DNA of 64,000 bases from Peromyscus leucopus (GCF_004664715.2 NC_051070.1:75624231-75688230); one strand, 5' to 3'; positions 43,401-56,329 are shown, numbered from the stretch's first letter. Program-made: numbers and translations. Notes: generated by a model from the sequence alone, not told the origin.

Positions 43401-43469
43401 GGATAGAGGAAGTATTGCTGATCTGGAGGTCAGGCAGAGGGAGGGATGGAGCCCAGATGAAGAAATAAA

Positions 43470-43670
43470 CTCTGTTTTTTGTTTTTGTTTTCTTTCTTTT
43501 TTTTCTTTTTTCTTTCTTTTTTTTTCTGCTTGTTTGTTTGTTTGTTTTTCGAGGCAGGGTTTCTCCCCTGGATCTCACTCTGTAGCCCAGGCTGGCCTCG
43601 AACTCAGAGATCTACCTGGCTCTGCCTCCCAAGTGCTGGGATTAAAGCTGTGCACCACTGCTGCCCAGTT
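43470..43670 (-). mobile_element. B1 SINE, antisense, with T/C-rich tail
   Basis: TTTC/TTTG-rich tail (43477-43548), then 'cgaggcagggtttctcccctggatctc...gggattaaagctgtgcaccactgctgcccag'. A stretch between 'tttctc' and 'ctggatctcac' is missing compared with the others. Confidence 0.9.
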
Positions 43671-43674
43671 AAAC

Positions 43675-44616
43675 TCTGTTTTATTTACACTGTGTTCTTG
43701 ATAATCTGGGATACATAAGTGAAAATCCTCAAATAACAGTTTAGAGAGGTTCAGCAGGACAGAGATTAGGCACATTATTCACTCTCAGTTCCATCATTGC
43801 CTGGAAGTGCTTTTTGTATCATTAGCTACCTGACCCTAAGCACACCTCAATCCCTACAGAGGGTTCACCCAGGACTCCCTATAGATGCCCATTTTTATGT
43901 CAGTCACACTACAGTAAATATGATTTGGACATAACACAACTCATTTATCATCCTAAGGTTGCTGGATGATTTCCGATCTCTACATACTTTCCATTGCCTT
44001 TCAACCCCAGTCTGGGGCCAATAAACAAGACTTCCTTTTTCTACTTAGGCACATTCCTACCAGAGTTATCTTTGAGTCTGGTTCCAGCTTTCTGAGTATT
44101 TTATTCTTCAGCTCTCTATCTGTAATATCCTCAAAATGCATGTCCTAGCCATTGTTACTGCCAAGAAGCAAGACAATGAATGTCCATTGTCCCCTTTATC
44201 ATTATTAGACCATCTAGCTCCAATCCCCTCTCACATTAGAATTGGAAAGTGAGAGATAAGTTATTTGGATGAAACACTTCTCCCTGCTCCATAGCAGTGG
44301 GCTGCCATCCAAGCAGGGCCTGGGGGCACATCTCTAGTTGGCAGATGGCAAGTAACCGGCTTTGTGTAAGTAACTCAAACTGATGATTACATCCAGCCAT
44401 TTCACCCGATACCGGAAACTCTGCCAGCACAGAGAGAAATCTTACCACAGTTGACAATAGAAAGCATCTTAGATTGTATATATGCTTGAAGTTAAAAGTC
44501 ATATCTGTGATTGTGTATATGCATAAATATGCATATAGATATTAAAGTGTGTTGCGCATTCATTTGAGTATTGCTTTTCAATAAATCCTAATTATGTATA
44601 TACAGCCTCTATGCCA
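43675..44616. other. Single-copy DNA, nothing recognised
   Basis: No supported feature. Confidence 0.35.
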
Positions 44617-44622
44617 GACTAT

Positions 44623-45017
44623 TGCTGTGGGATGTCTTTCTGTATGTTGTGAATATGTGTTGTTATGATTGGTTACTAAAGAAGCTGCTCTGGCCTATGG
44701 TGAGTCAGGTTATAGCCAGGCAGGAAATCCAAGGGAGAGGCAGGAAGAAGAAGAAAGACAGAGGCAGAGGAGAGATGCCAACTACCGTCTAAGGAACAGC
44801 AAGATGCCAGCAGACCTGTAATGCCACAGCCATGTGGCAACTTATAGATTAATAGAAATGGGTTAAGTTATAAGAGCTAGCTAGCAAGAAGTCTGCCATA
44901 GGCCATAAAGTTTGTAAATAATATAAGCCTCTGTGTGTTTATTTGGGTCTGAGCAGCTGTGGGACTGCGGGTGAGAGACCCGGGCAGGACCCAAGCAACT
45001 TCTGACTTCAGAATACA
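44623..45017 (+). mobile_element. RMER17-like ERV solo LTR with 6-bp target duplication
   Basis: It runs TGCTGTGGGATGTC to CTTCAGAATACA and carries a purine-rich AGGAAGAAGAAGAAAG run. GACTAT flanks it exactly (44617-44622 and 45018-45023). Confidence 0.8.
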
Positions 45018-45094
45018 GACTATAGTTTAAGGAAGATAATTGTCAATAGTTATAATACATTTATCTTTTCTATGTACGAGTTGTACAGAAGACA

Positions 45095-45235
45095 CTTAAA
45101 TGACTCTTAATTTTTACCATAATCCCATGAGATGTGTGCTGTTAATCTTACATTACAGTGAGACCCTTGAGTAATGTGTGCAAGGCCATACAACGAACAA
45201 AGATGGGCTGGGGATCTGAATTGGAGACTATTCAG
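45095..45235 (-). mobile_element. Probable MIR fragment, antisense
   Basis: 'ttaatttttaccataatcccatgag ... ttacagtgagacccttgagtaatgtgtgcaaggccatac...gggctggggatctgaattgg' follows antisense MIR order. Confidence 0.5.
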
Positions 45236-45239
45236 AAAA

Positions 45240-46070
45240 GGTTTCTTTCTATCCTAGCAGCCACCAGAGACTTAAGAGCAGTTGTTAACTGAGTGAGCTG
45301 AGGGAAGAACTCTCAGACTTATGCCATCACCCTCAGTGTCATACTGGATTGATTCACAGCCATGACGATAAGCTTCGGACATGGCGTGTGTTTCCTAACT
45401 GTAGGTCCATGAAGATTAAATAAAGTTAAGAGTAATCTTCAAAAAGTGTAGCACCAGGAAAATTAATGCCACAAGGTTGTGTACGTTAACCAAGGGCATC
45501 TATGTCTACAGGACCTCCAGCCTGCACTCTGGTCATCTTCATGGCCACAGCTGACTACTATCTCTCTCAGATCTGAACCTAGATGCAAGCAGGCCACCCC
45601 TACCAAGAACTGACCAGAAGAAATAGAGCAACTTGGATTTGAACCAATAATTTCCAACATCAAGTTTATGGTTGTAAGGAGCTGAGACAAAATGGTAGAA
45701 CACTGATTATGAGCAAAGCTTGGTACTTGGTCCTAGGGTTGAACCTTGCCCCCCTACTTCTCCTATAATATACAGGCTACACCCCCACTCTTCCTCCCCA
45801 GAGATCTCATGGCGGGCTCTAAAGACTGGCAAACACCTCCATCCCATACACCGTGTGTTTGACATCGCAACATTACAGAAGTTGCATGCTGTTGGTATTT
45901 GGCTAGTGACCACTATTGACTGTTACCTAGATGTGTGTCGCCGGTGTCTCCATGACAAAATCAGGTGGCTGCTGGGAATGAGGGTTCTTTCATGCCCCAT
46001 CCAACAGCTACATCTCTTTACCTCGTTTCTCCTGCTAACGAGTACAAATTCCCTTCTATTACAGGTTATC
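45240..46070. other. Single-copy DNA, nothing recognised
   Basis: A 128-codon frame at 45720-46106 has no recognisable domain. Confidence 0.35.
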
Positions 46071-46079
46071 TCTAGAGTT

Positions 46080-47200
46080 CATTTTAATTCTTGCATTCCC
46101 GGATGAGATATTCATTCAAAATGAATTGCTATCATGTCAGTCACAGGGCTCAGCTGCCGGCATGGGAATTGTATTTCTTTCAAGGCTCCATTCCTCTGAA
46201 CATGTTCTTTTTGGAGGTCTCTATTATGCTGCCAATGCTTGGAGAGGACCAGTGGCAGTCAGAGACAGGGCCCTCTGCTGCCCAAAGTCCTAAGAAGCAA
46301 GTCTGAACTGTTTTCAGACTGTAAGCTTTGTCTTGGGTGACTGTGACTGAATGCCAAGCCCTAAATACAACACAAAACAGCAGCTATTCTCCTGGGACAT
46401 CCAGGTGTCAGATAAGCTTCTTTTCTGCCCTCAAAACTTGGATAGAGATTTGCAGTAATTGAATGAAAGAATGTTTAATAATTTCAAATATTGTTCGTCC
46501 AGGGAGAGAGAGTAGGCTTTAATTAAATGGGGTCATTTAACACACCGTCCAGCAGATACTGTAATTGGGCTCTTCAGTATGGAACACAGTAATATCTAAG
46601 CTTTACTGAAGTGATAATGGCACTAATTTAGCCCAGTGGATACATAAACAGCTTGGCTACCTCTGACACCCCAGCATCCTGCACGAAGAGCAAGCTTTGA
46701 TCCTGATGTCTGTTCCGCTCTTAATCAGTCATTTCTTTCTGAAATAAAGTTACTAATCACCCAAACCAAACAAACCCTATTTATACCAAACAGGTATGAT
46801 GCTGGGGATGTGTGGGGGTAAGGGGCTGTTCATTTCCACAGATAGAAAGAAAGAAGGGCTACCTTCAGAGCAGTTGTGAAATTAGATTTCATCTGAGCAG
46901 GAAGAATGGCGTTTATTAGCTTGAAAACCTGATATAAATGCAAAGTAGCCCTCACGAGCACATTCGAAGAGAGCAGACAATTCCTGGCACAGTGGCCGTC
47001 GTGTGTTTTAAGTCCTATCTTCGCTTGGTCATTTACAAGGACGTTTTCATTTCCAGGCTTGGCTCGTGTTTCCTTATTGCTTAATCCTGAAATGGGATAC
47101 AGTGAAGGTCCTATTCACCAATCATTCTGTTTGGTAATTCTGAGCAGAGCAGAAAGGAGTGGGGTAGCGCTCTGAAGAATTTAACTGATTCTAAAAGATG
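46080..47200. other. Repeat-free stretch, possible conserved element
   Basis: 1.1 kb with no recognised repeat and many AT-rich binding-site-like words: GCTTTAATTAAATGGG, GTAATTGGGC, GGCACTAATTTAGCC, TTAATCAGTC, GAAATTAGATTTC. Regulatory role is inference. Confidence 0.35.
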
Positions 47201-47204
47201 AAAG

Positions 47205-49755
47205 AAAAAAAAAAAAAAACAACCCTGGTCTCTTAGGGTCTAGCTCCATAGATGTATTACAAAGTAACCAGAGATTAAATTCCTTTGCTAAACTCTTTGT
47301 TTTCAAAACTAAGTGGTACCTCCACAGACAGATGGAAAACTTTCATTTCCCTGATTGCAAATGCCCATCAACATGTTTATTTTGGAAGAGAGTGGAAACA
47401 TTGATTATAGCAGTGGTTGGGTGGGTCACAGGACCATAAAAATACAGCGTGGCTCAGTCACTGGGTGGGGAAACAGAATTTGCAATCACAGAGATCCCTG
47501 GGGTGTAACTCCACCTTCACAGACTTTCCAGTCCTGTATCCTAGATGCTACCAGCATTTCGGAGCTCCTCCATGCCCCCTTAGAACTTTGGGAAGGGGTT
47601 CCATTTCTAAATGCTAAGAATTGTAACTGTTCCACTTTGAAAACTGCATGCCCCAAACTCTAAATCAGGGTGCAACCAGTCTGTTGTATCCACCAATTCT
47701 ACACCTGGGCAACTCCACTTTTGGGCTGAAAATACTGGTGGTGGGAGCATGTATGAACAGAACATGTATGGACGTTTCCCTAGTCATTAGCCTTTAAACA
47801 GTATAGGATGCTATCTGCTTACAGAACATTTACAACATAGGAGGTATTGTAAATCATCTAGAGATGATAGAAAGCATATGAAAAGATACACATAGGTTAT
47901 GTGCAACTACGACACCATTTTATGCACGAGACCAGAAGTGTCCTTATTTATGTTTTAGTATCCACGAGAATCGGTAGTCTCCGACCATCTTTCTCCACCT
48001 GGGTCAGCAACAGACAATTATACACTGCAAACTCAGGAAACTGGCAGCCAAGCTAGGAGAGGAACCCAGAGTTAAGTAAAGGGTGATGGAGAACCAGGGT
48101 GGCTCCTCACAACCAGGGGACAAACTTCCTGCCGACGCAGGGGTCCCATGCTCACTGTCAGCCCAGAGAGACTGTTCTCTTCCTGCTCTCCCAGGCTTCT
48201 CCTCCCAGAGCCTAGACTCCCTGGACTGAGTGACAACCACAAACACTACTCTGCTTTGGACGATTAGAGTCTCTGCTTCGCTTCCCTGACAATTACTCTT
48301 CATACCAGGGACATCAGCTGTACCCAGAGTACTATTCTGGGCTTGACCCCCACTGACCTTCCAACTACCAAACCCAATGACCTCTTGCTAGTCATTACCC
48401 TTCCTGACTTCTCCAGGGTAATTATAGTGATTGGTCAAATATCACGTTCTGGAATGCTCTCCCCCGGCTACAGCATGTTCACACTGCTCTCTAGCACTGG
48501 AGCAAGCAGAGAACTCAGATATGCTCAAGCCATCCAGTTAGAACCTTTCATTGCTCGCGGGTTCCTACCTGATCACAGGCACACAGAAGCCTTCTGGGGA
48601 CCTTCCGCTGCCTCCTCTCCTTTCCTTCTCTCCCCAAACTTCCTCGCTGCACTCCCTCCCCCAAGACGCACATCCACTCATATGTATGTGTTCACATTTC
48701 CCCACGTCTGCGTCTTCACCTACTTGTACCTCTAGTCTCTTTCTCTCATTTCTTCAGTTCCCGAGACCCACTGTGATTCTCAAGGACCACATCGATCAGC
48801 TTCCCAGCCATTAGCCTAGAAACTCCACGCAACCCCAAGTCTCCTCTTTTTACCCATATTGGCACATAACATAGAACACAACAGTGACCGATACATCATA
48901 TATGTTTGTTGCATGAGTCACATCATTCTTGATAGTCAGACTGGACTTCATGCTCCCACTGAACTGTCCACACGTCTTAAGTACTATCGTTTTAAAAAGG
49001 AGCCTCAATTATCTGAGTGAAACTTCCTGGGAGTATTGCTAACCAGGAGCAAGCTTTCCTAGATAACACTGGAGGTGGCCAGGTGAAGGTCAAGAGTGGA
49101 CGTCCCTCAGAACTCCAGTGCTCTCCCTTCTGTGGGTTCCAGGCAGGGGTCTTTTGAATTCTGTTCCTGGTCCTCTGCAATGACCCAACAGCCACCGAGC
49201 AAGCAAAGATTGCCCTGGCATTTCACCCACAGACCAAATCCCAGCCCTCCCTCAGGGAGTGCAGGCGCCTAACGCATGCAGCATAAAGAAGCCTGTTAAA
49301 TCTAATGAAAGGGCTGCCTCATGAGGCCACATGGCCTCAGATTCTCTACATTCTCCTGCTCCTTCCCTCAGACACCCACCAGGAAAGAACAGCAACGCAC
49401 AAGAATACAAGATGAACAGGGAAGCGGCTGCCACTCCCACCACCGAGAGGGCGCTTCAAAGCCCTGCATCTTGTATTCAACGCAGTGTATCAAGTTAAAA
49501 AACACAAGTCAAGTGGTTTGGTTAGTAGTTTTCCCAGGCCTGAGTTTGAGTTGAGACCAGACCACCGATCAGTGGAGAATGCCCCTGATTTTGCTGCTGG
49601 CCACGGATATCGGCTAGTTATTGCATTCATTCTGAATGAGGGGATTCATTACATCATTCATTAAATAAGATACAGAAAAAATGACAGGTTTGTTGTTGTT
49701 GTATTTGCAAAGAAGTCCAATCCCCTGGAAAGAAAGAATTGTTTTATTAACACAT
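47205..49755. other. Single-copy DNA, nothing recognised
   Basis: A16 or so run at 47203-47219. Frames at 47355-47663 and 48343-48814 are unrecognised. Confidence 0.35.
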
Positions 49756-49759
49756 CATG

Positions 49760-49945
49760 TGAATGTGTGTGTTTGTGTGTGTGTGTATTGATATGTGTGT
49801 TGGTGTATATGTACTTGTGTGTGTATTTGTTTGCATGTATGTGTGAGTGTATGTATTGATGTGTGTGTTGATGTGTATGTATTTGTGTGTGTTTGCATGT
49901 ATGTGTGAGTGTGTGTGTGTATGTGTGAGTGTGTGTGTGCATAGA
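49760..49945. repeat. GT-rich interrupted microsatellite/minisatellite
   Basis: GT units with repeated larger blocks (TTTGCATGTATGTGTGAGTGT occurs at about 49830 and 49892; 'attgatgtgtgtgttgatgtg' like blocks between). Confidence 0.9.
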
Positions 49946-49959
49946 TGCTCACACTTAAT

Positions 49960-50068
49960 GTTACAACATTTGGGGATTGGTCCTCTCCTTTCACCATGTG
50001 GGGTCTAGGGATCAAACTCAGGTCATTAGGCTTGATATACTGCCAAACTGAGCACTCTTGCTGGTCCA
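49960..50068 (-). mobile_element. tRNA-head SINE fragment, antisense
   Basis: 'gtggggtctagggatcaaactcaggtcattaggcttgatatactgccaaactgagcactcttgctggtcc' is an antisense B2/composite head; the GT array is its tail side. Confidence 0.65.
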
Positions 50069-50074
50069 AGAAGT

Positions 50075-50555
50075 GATTTTTAAGTCCACATTGGACTGGG
50101 ACACTCTCTAATGGTGATAATTCTGATACAGCTCCATTGACACTGTCTCTACATAAGTGATTTGGGAAAATCTAGCCTTTGGTGCCCACACATGACATTA
50201 TCTCCTTGATAGAACATTTAAACTTCATTCTTTGAAAAAATTGTGTGGGAGAATTCAGATCATAATTATATGTTCAGATTTTGCTTGAGAGGACCTATTA
50301 GATAAGAAGATGAGTCAGAATTATTGCTGAAATGTTATGGGGAAATGAAAATCTCTAGGTAGCATCTGGAAACCTGGTTAGTTTGTAGATATTTCTCACA
50401 TCGGTATCTTAGAAGAGCTGCCAATACAATTCAGAGGGATTGCACACCAGTGTTCCTACTCATCAACTGTGCCTCAGTCCTGAGCTGAGTCACAGGGAAA
50501 GCAATTTGGGGGATTCCAGTCAATTCAATAGATATTTGCTGAATGCATTATTGCA
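50075..50555. other. Single-copy DNA, nothing recognised
   Basis: No supported feature. Confidence 0.35.
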
Positions 50556-50559
50556 CTAG

Positions 50560-50927
50560 ATAATGCAAGAGGAACAAATTAATCTCCGGTGCCTCAAAGC
50601 TGGTCTCTCTAACTTTGTATGCAGGTCTTACCATCAGTTGCAGAGGAGAAAAGGTCACTGAAAACCTGCACCCATTTTAAGGGCAGGGCTTGGCTCAAGC
50701 CACCAGTACTTAGAGATTCTGATCCTTTCCAGTCTTGTTGTTCGTTCCCAGTCTGCTGTGAGATGAGCAGACCTCCTCTGCTGTATGTTCCTGCCATGAT
50801 AACATGTGCCAACACAGACGCCAACAGCCAGAGTCTGAACCTCTGACATTGTGGGCCAAAATATCTTCCTGCTTTATAAGTTTGTTATCTCAGGGTGTTT
50901 TTGTCACAGTGGCAGAAAGCTAACACA
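50560..50927 (+). mobile_element. ERVL-MaLR LTR (MT/MLT-like)
   Basis: The 3' half reads 'cctgccatgataacatgtgcc ... gaacctctgacattgtgggccaaaatatcttcctgctttataagtttgtt ... ttttgtcacagtggcagaaagctaaca'. The 5' edge is approximate. Confidence 0.55.
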
Positions 50928-50929
50928 CA

Positions 50930-51330
50930 CGATAACTGTTACTATTATCACGACCATTCTTATACTGATTCAAAAGAGGAAATGACTACTTCAAAGCCCG
51001 GAAATCCCATTCAGGATGAAGAAGCTGGAAAAGGAATGTCTGTGACTACAGATCCGTGGGCTCGGGAGCCTTTCTGGGTACCTTCACTTTTGGAAGGCAG
51101 AAGGAAACCAATTACTCTGCTGGAGTCGTGTCTGTGTTACTAAACCATCCATGATTCCTGACGGTCTACAGAAGAGTCCTGATTCCTTAAGCTAGATGAA
51201 GTTCAAGGCCCTATGCCATATGTTTACGCTTCCTGTGCCATTCAGCCTCCTGTACCTTCTGCGTACATGCTTTGACCTAGCCACAATGAATGTCCGAGAG
51301 CCTTATGCTTATCCATCAAGAGAGATACTG
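50930..51330. other. Single-copy DNA, nothing recognised
   Basis: No supported feature. Confidence 0.35.
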
Positions 51331-51339
51331 GGATGCTAT

Positions 51340-51455
51340 GAGGAAAGCATTAGATTCTGGTAGAGACAAATGGGTTCAGAGCCTATCCCCACTACTAAGA
51401 AGATGTTTTGCTTTGTAAAAGTAACTGGGGTTCCCTGAGCCTCAGCTTTCAAAAA
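51340..51455 (+). mobile_element. MIR SINE
   Basis: 'attagattctggtagagacaaatgggttcagagcctatccccactac ... gtaactggggttccctgagcctcagctttc' follows the MIR order. Confidence 0.6.
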
Positions 51456-51717
51456 GTGAAGTCGTTCATTTAACAATAATTGTTGGTGAACAGGGAGACA
51501 TGGTTCTTATTGCCCTGGCACTCACCCTCTGGATTACAGTGGACGCATGAGTGAGTGGGGACTAGCCTGAGGATGTGCAGAGAGAAACTGGGAAACTTCC
51601 CAGCAAATGAAGGATAAAGAAACCATGGAAATTTGGCCTCTAATGGGCCTGGGGAGGGAAGCAGAGGCCAGATCATGAAGGCTCTTTAGGCTTCGTTCCA
51701 GAATTTGGACTTTAGAG

Positions 51718-51938
51718 ATTCTTGGGATGTAACTTAGTTTGATGGAATGTTTACCTAAGATGCACAAAGACCTGGGTTCAATCCCAAGCACTGCATAAAG
51801 CAAGTTGCTGGCATACAACTCTAATTCCAGAATTCAGGAGGTAGAAATAGGAGGATCAGAAACTCAAGGTTGCCCTCCACTATATATCAAGTTCAAGAAC
51901 AGCCTAGGCTACATGAGGACCTGTCTAAAACAAACAAA
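51718..51938 (+). mobile_element. B4 SINE (ID-like head, B1-like tail)
   Basis: 'gggatgtaacttagtttgatggaatgtttacctaagatgcacaaagacctgggttcaatcccaagcactgc' head, then 'ggaggtagaaataggaggatcag...acagcctaggctacatgaggacctgtct'. Confidence 0.85.
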
Positions 51939-51941
51939 CTA

Positions 51942-52230
51942 TACTGGCTGGTTTTGTGTGTCAACTTGACACAAGCTAGAGTCATCAGAAAGGAAGGAAC
52001 CTCAGCTGAGGAAATGCCTCCATGAGATCCAGCTGTAAGGCATTTTCTCAGTTAGTGATCAATGGAGGGTGCAGCCTATGGTGGGTGGTGCCATCCCTGG
52101 GCTGGTGGTCCTGGGTTCTATTAAAAAAAAAAAAGCAGGCTGAAGAAGCCTGGGGAATCAAGCCAGTAAGCACTTCCCCTCTGTGGCCTCTGCATCAGCT
52201 CTCTGGATGCTGTGTGAGAATGGGATGAAT
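51942..52230 (+). mobile_element. ORR1-type MaLR LTR, 3'-truncated
   Basis: Starts TACTGGCTGGTTTTGTGTGTCAACTTGACACAAGCTAG; 'ccatgagatccagctgtaaggcattttctcagttagtgatcaatgg'; A12 run at about 52121; loses homology after 'ctctggatgctgtg'. It directly abuts the B4. Confidence 0.8.
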
Positions 52231-52234
52231 AAGG

Positions 52235-53145
52235 GGAGGGTGGATGGTCAAGACCAAAAGGAGCAAGACCTCGAGTAGATGGTCACAGCAGTGATGCTAA
52301 CACCTGGCCAGTGCAGGATCCAGGAAAGGGTTGGGAGAACTCCAGAAATGTCTGCAGCAGAGACTCAGCGGGACTCATTGCCGGGCTGTGGAGGTTAGCC
52401 AGGAATCAGAGGCAAGGGCAGGCTAAGGCATCACCACTAACTGACGGTGATGCACTGTGCTGTGACGAATATACTAGACAGAGCTCCTGGAGCTGGGAGA
52501 AGACGAGGCGGAAGAAAACGATGAGTTCAGCCTGACCGTGTGGAAGGACAAACAACAGTACAGCCCTTATTAGGACTGAACAAAATAACGTTAGTTGTGG
52601 CACTCCAGAGATACCCAGTAAAATGTGGCTTCCTTTACTGTGTGCCAAGCCGTCCCCTTTACTAGGATCTCTACTTTCTCATTCCGTGAGTTCAGATTCT
52701 ACTTGGACTGCAGCACTCGCCTCAAAAGTCGCCTTCCCCCGCCCCCCCTCCCAGCCTTTCCTGGAACAGCTTGCGCCCTGCTTGGGGCTGCATTTTCATT
52801 CTGTGCCACCTTGGTCCTGCAGCTTTGGGCGTTTTTTATAAATGGCAGGATTCGTGCCAATTGATCCCTAATCCTCACACTGACATTTAGTGAAAAGTAA
52901 TATTTAACTAAACAAAAATGTCTATATAATATATTATTCTATACCATACATGACATATAATAGTCTATAATAGCACTCTTATAAAAATTCAGAGAGCTAA
53001 GACATTTATTACTGAAAAATATCCATATTGTACTGGATTGTCTCTCTCCTGAGGGCAACAGAGAGCAGAGGAAAGAAGATAGGTTTCAAAATGAAGCTGA
53101 CTTGGTGAATAGAAACCCTTGTTTAAGGTTTCTTTGTTTAAAATA
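52235..53145. other. Single-copy DNA, nothing recognised
   Basis: 52620-52865 is GC-richer with unrecognised frames; 52915-52980 is AT-rich. Confidence 0.35.
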
Positions 53146-53149
53146 GAAA

Positions 53150-53312
53150 AACCTTTGTTTTCTAATTATGTGACTTTAGATGAGTTACTGTCCACAAACT
53201 GTTCCTTTATCTAGAAACCAATGATGAAAATACCAGACTCTTGAGGCGATCATGAGGCAAGATGCACTATAACACATACCTAGGATAATGTCTGCCACTT
53301 GGTCAATAAATC
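53150..53312 (+). mobile_element. MIR SINE (3' part)
   Basis: 'tgtgactttagatgagttactgtccac ... aataccagactcttgaggcgatcatgaggcaagatgc ... ataatgtctgccacttggtcaataaat' matches the core-to-3' order well. Confidence 0.7.
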
Positions 53313-53315
53313 CTG

Positions 53316-53377
53316 GGCACAGGGGATGCAGCGCTGAGGTTGAGTGCTTGCCTAGCTAGCCTGGGTTTGACCCTCAG

Positions 53378-53427
<50 letters not shown>
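53316..53427 (+). mobile_element. ID-type SINE with (CA)n tail
   Basis: 'acaggggatgcagcgctgaggttgagtgcttgcctagctagcctgggtttgaccctcag' followed by about 24 CA units (53379-53427). Confidence 0.75.
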
Positions 53428-53429
<2 letters not shown>

Positions 53430-53434
53430 CTGCC

Positions 53435-54080
53435 CCAACCATTCCCACTGTTCCCATTCTCTGAGGATCAAGAAAGAATAAAGACGAGATCCCTTCAAAA
53501 CAAGAAAACAGTATTCAGACATTTTTTCAGATGCCCGGTTGATGTTCTCATCTGTAACACAAAGGTCTGGCGTGCCTGTTGTTAGTTAGACCGGACATTT
53601 TCACTCCACGGTCTGTGTTCAGTTCACGTTACAGAGCCCACTGTGCTTCCCGTGACTTTGTGGGCTCCGCAAATCTGCTTGAGATCAGTAAACAAGACCC
53701 CTTACTTTGATCGGAGCATAACAGAAATCATTAGTAAAATGCTGAACTGCCCCTTGCCTAGAGGATCTTATGAAAATGGAAGCTAATAAAGTAGAAGACA
53801 GCAAAAATATTGACTGAACGCGGTCACAGTAGTCAGTACGCCACACCGACTAATCAGGACTTAAAAGAAACAGCAAAATGTGTAAAATCGAATGTTTAGA
53901 GACACGAAGCCTCCGCAATGAAGGGTGATTTGAAAGTGTCTACATCAAAGGATAAAAGGACTCTGCTTCTTGTTGTTAATATCCAGTTTGGCTTTGTGTC
54001 TCCCAGGATCTATCACATTATTAAAACCTATCTGGCAACTGATGATAGCATAAAATCATGTGTTTATGTTATACCATACT
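53435..54080. other. Single-copy DNA, nothing recognised
   Basis: No supported feature. Confidence 0.35.
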
Positions 54081-54083
54081 AAG

Positions 54084-54086
<3 letters not shown>

Positions 54087-54133
<47 letters not shown>
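54087..54133. repeat. (GT)n microsatellite
   Basis: About 23 uninterrupted GT units. Confidence 0.95.
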
Positions 54134-54139
54134 TGGGGG

Positions 54140-56205
54140 AGGACTCAAAGTGAAAACAGAAATGCTGTCCACGAAAGCAAAGCAGAAGCATCATGTACAC
54201 ATTTCCCCCATGTGAACCCCAGAGGCAGACTGGTTGATTTTCCATGAATATCGATGAGGCTGAGAAGGAAGATTCTTCCGGTATTTCCTGAATCTTCTCT
54301 GGCCATAAATCTAGAACCAGGCAGCTCCCTCCCAGAAGGCTGATCTCCACCTGCATTTGCTTTCATCAAAACAGACTTGACACCGGAACTACACACAAGA
54401 GGACCATAGGCATTATAACCATCACCTGGGAGCGGAGTGGCGTTGTCGGCGCTGAACTCCGACCTCGGCTCTGCCCCTCCGGTTTCAGGCTCTTCTGTTC
54501 CTGAGCTGGTTGCACAAAGCCAGTACCTGGCCCAGGGTTCTGCTCCCGGGAACAGCAGCTTTCATAGAGCAGAGCTTTCAACTCAAGTTTTTGGTCAGTC
54601 AGACAGCCCTGCCTGTGGTTCCAAGTCCTCTCCTTCTGGTACAAATCCTCTCTGAGGTCCCAGCATGCTTTGTGGCTGAGCCCTCCCTATCAATACACAA
54701 GTATTTTCTGAAGGTCCGGCGTTTTCTTCTCAGGCAACATTAGAAGGAATGTTATGGAAAGTCTCACCAGTTCTTTCTTATGTGCCGTCCTCCTGTGAGA
54801 CTTTCATGGCCATAAGACTCATCTACCCACCATCGACAGGATTTCGATAAAGACTAACATGAAAGAGTTTTGGAAAATTTGTTTCAGGAATCTAGAAGGC
54901 TGGGTCCATTCTCCTTTGAATGTTTGTCAGCTCCCAAAATCATACTGAAATATAACTGTCCTTGAAAGAATATTAAGGAGTGGAGCCTTCAGGAGGCCGG
55001 GGGCCTTTTGTTCCTGACAGTTCCTTCAGGGTGAGTTTACTTTCCTGGGATGAATTTTGTCCTCCTTCACCTCTCTCTCCCCCACTTTTGCCCTTCCAAT
55101 ATGTAAGGAGGCCTCATCAGGTACTGACCCCTTGATACTAGGGTCCACAGCCTCCAAACTATCATCGTGGTGAATTACCCAGTCTTGGGCACTTTTAAGA
55201 AAATACAGAAGAAACCGGACACTGAGTTTCAGCAATTATTCCGTCATAGACTTAGTGCAGCGAAGGCGGTCTAAGGGGCTGCTGGGTCAGGTGAACCCTC
55301 TCATTTCGTTCACCTTGATTCTGGGTTCTGTATAAAGAAACCAGAGGCTCGGTGAATCTTCTGCCCCACCCAGGCTACAACTCCCAGGAGCCGGAGCTTT
55401 ACCAAGGCTTTCAGAGTTGAGTACTCTCTGGACAAAGGAATATGCGAGCAGGTAAGCAACCCTGCCCTGGAGACTGTCGTTCTAGGAGGCCCTTGAATGG
55501 TCGATTGTATTGACAATTTAGATTGGAATACACTGACAGACTGTCAGTTAGCTGACATCCTTAAGCTTTTCTCAATGAAAAGGAATTGCAGGTTTGGAAA
55601 GGGATGTAAATGTGAAAGAACGTGTAGCCTGGTTGCCCACACCTCACATTCTCCTAGCTGTCTATTTCTGAGAACCTAGCACCCCTGAAGCTAAAGTCCT
55701 TTATTCCACATTTGATGACTGAATGTCTGCTATAAGGCCAGGAAGTAGTAAATAAATGTTACTTTCTCTACCTGTCTAAAACTCTGTGTGGAGGAATATG
55801 AGCTCCTGCTACCTATTCTGAGCTAGAATAACAGAATTTGCTAAGTTAGCAAGATACTAGAAATAGAATTTAAAGCCTTCTTCTTTGCAGTAAGAATCCA
55901 TGTGGCTTTCCCAGGGTTATAAAAGCAGACATGACAGATCCCAGGTCCTCTGCCCAGAGTTTTTTGCTAGATATCCGAGTCTTCTTGTAGGCTAGCATGA
56001 GCGTGACTGAGTCGTCATGAAGATTCACACTGAAGGATCCAAACATAATTTTCCAATCAATAAGCATTTGTGAAGTCTCTTTATGACTGCACTGTGATAT
56101 TTGGGGGACCCCAACACATTGGTTTCTGTGGACCTCTTTTTCCATTAAAAGTAATTAAAAATTAAAATTAAATATAGCAACTGTGTTAATGTAATGGTTA
56201 CTATT
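54140..56205. other. Single-copy DNA, nothing recognised
   Basis: Two kb with no recognised repeat. Frames near 54366-54743 overlap on both strands and show no family signature. Confidence 0.35.
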
Positions 56206-56212
56206 TAAATAT

Positions 56213-56322
56213 GTCTGCTGGCCCATACCTATAATCCCAGCACATGGGAAGCTGAAACAAGAGGATTTCCAGGAATTTAAGGACACCTTGGACTGTAGAG
56301 TGAGACTCTGTTTCAAAGCATT
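56213..56322 (+). mobile_element. Diverged B1 SINE
   Basis: 'ctggcccatacctataatcccagcacatgggaagctgaaacaagagg...tagagtgagactctgtttc'. Confidence 0.75.
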
Positions 56323-56329
56323 AAAACTA

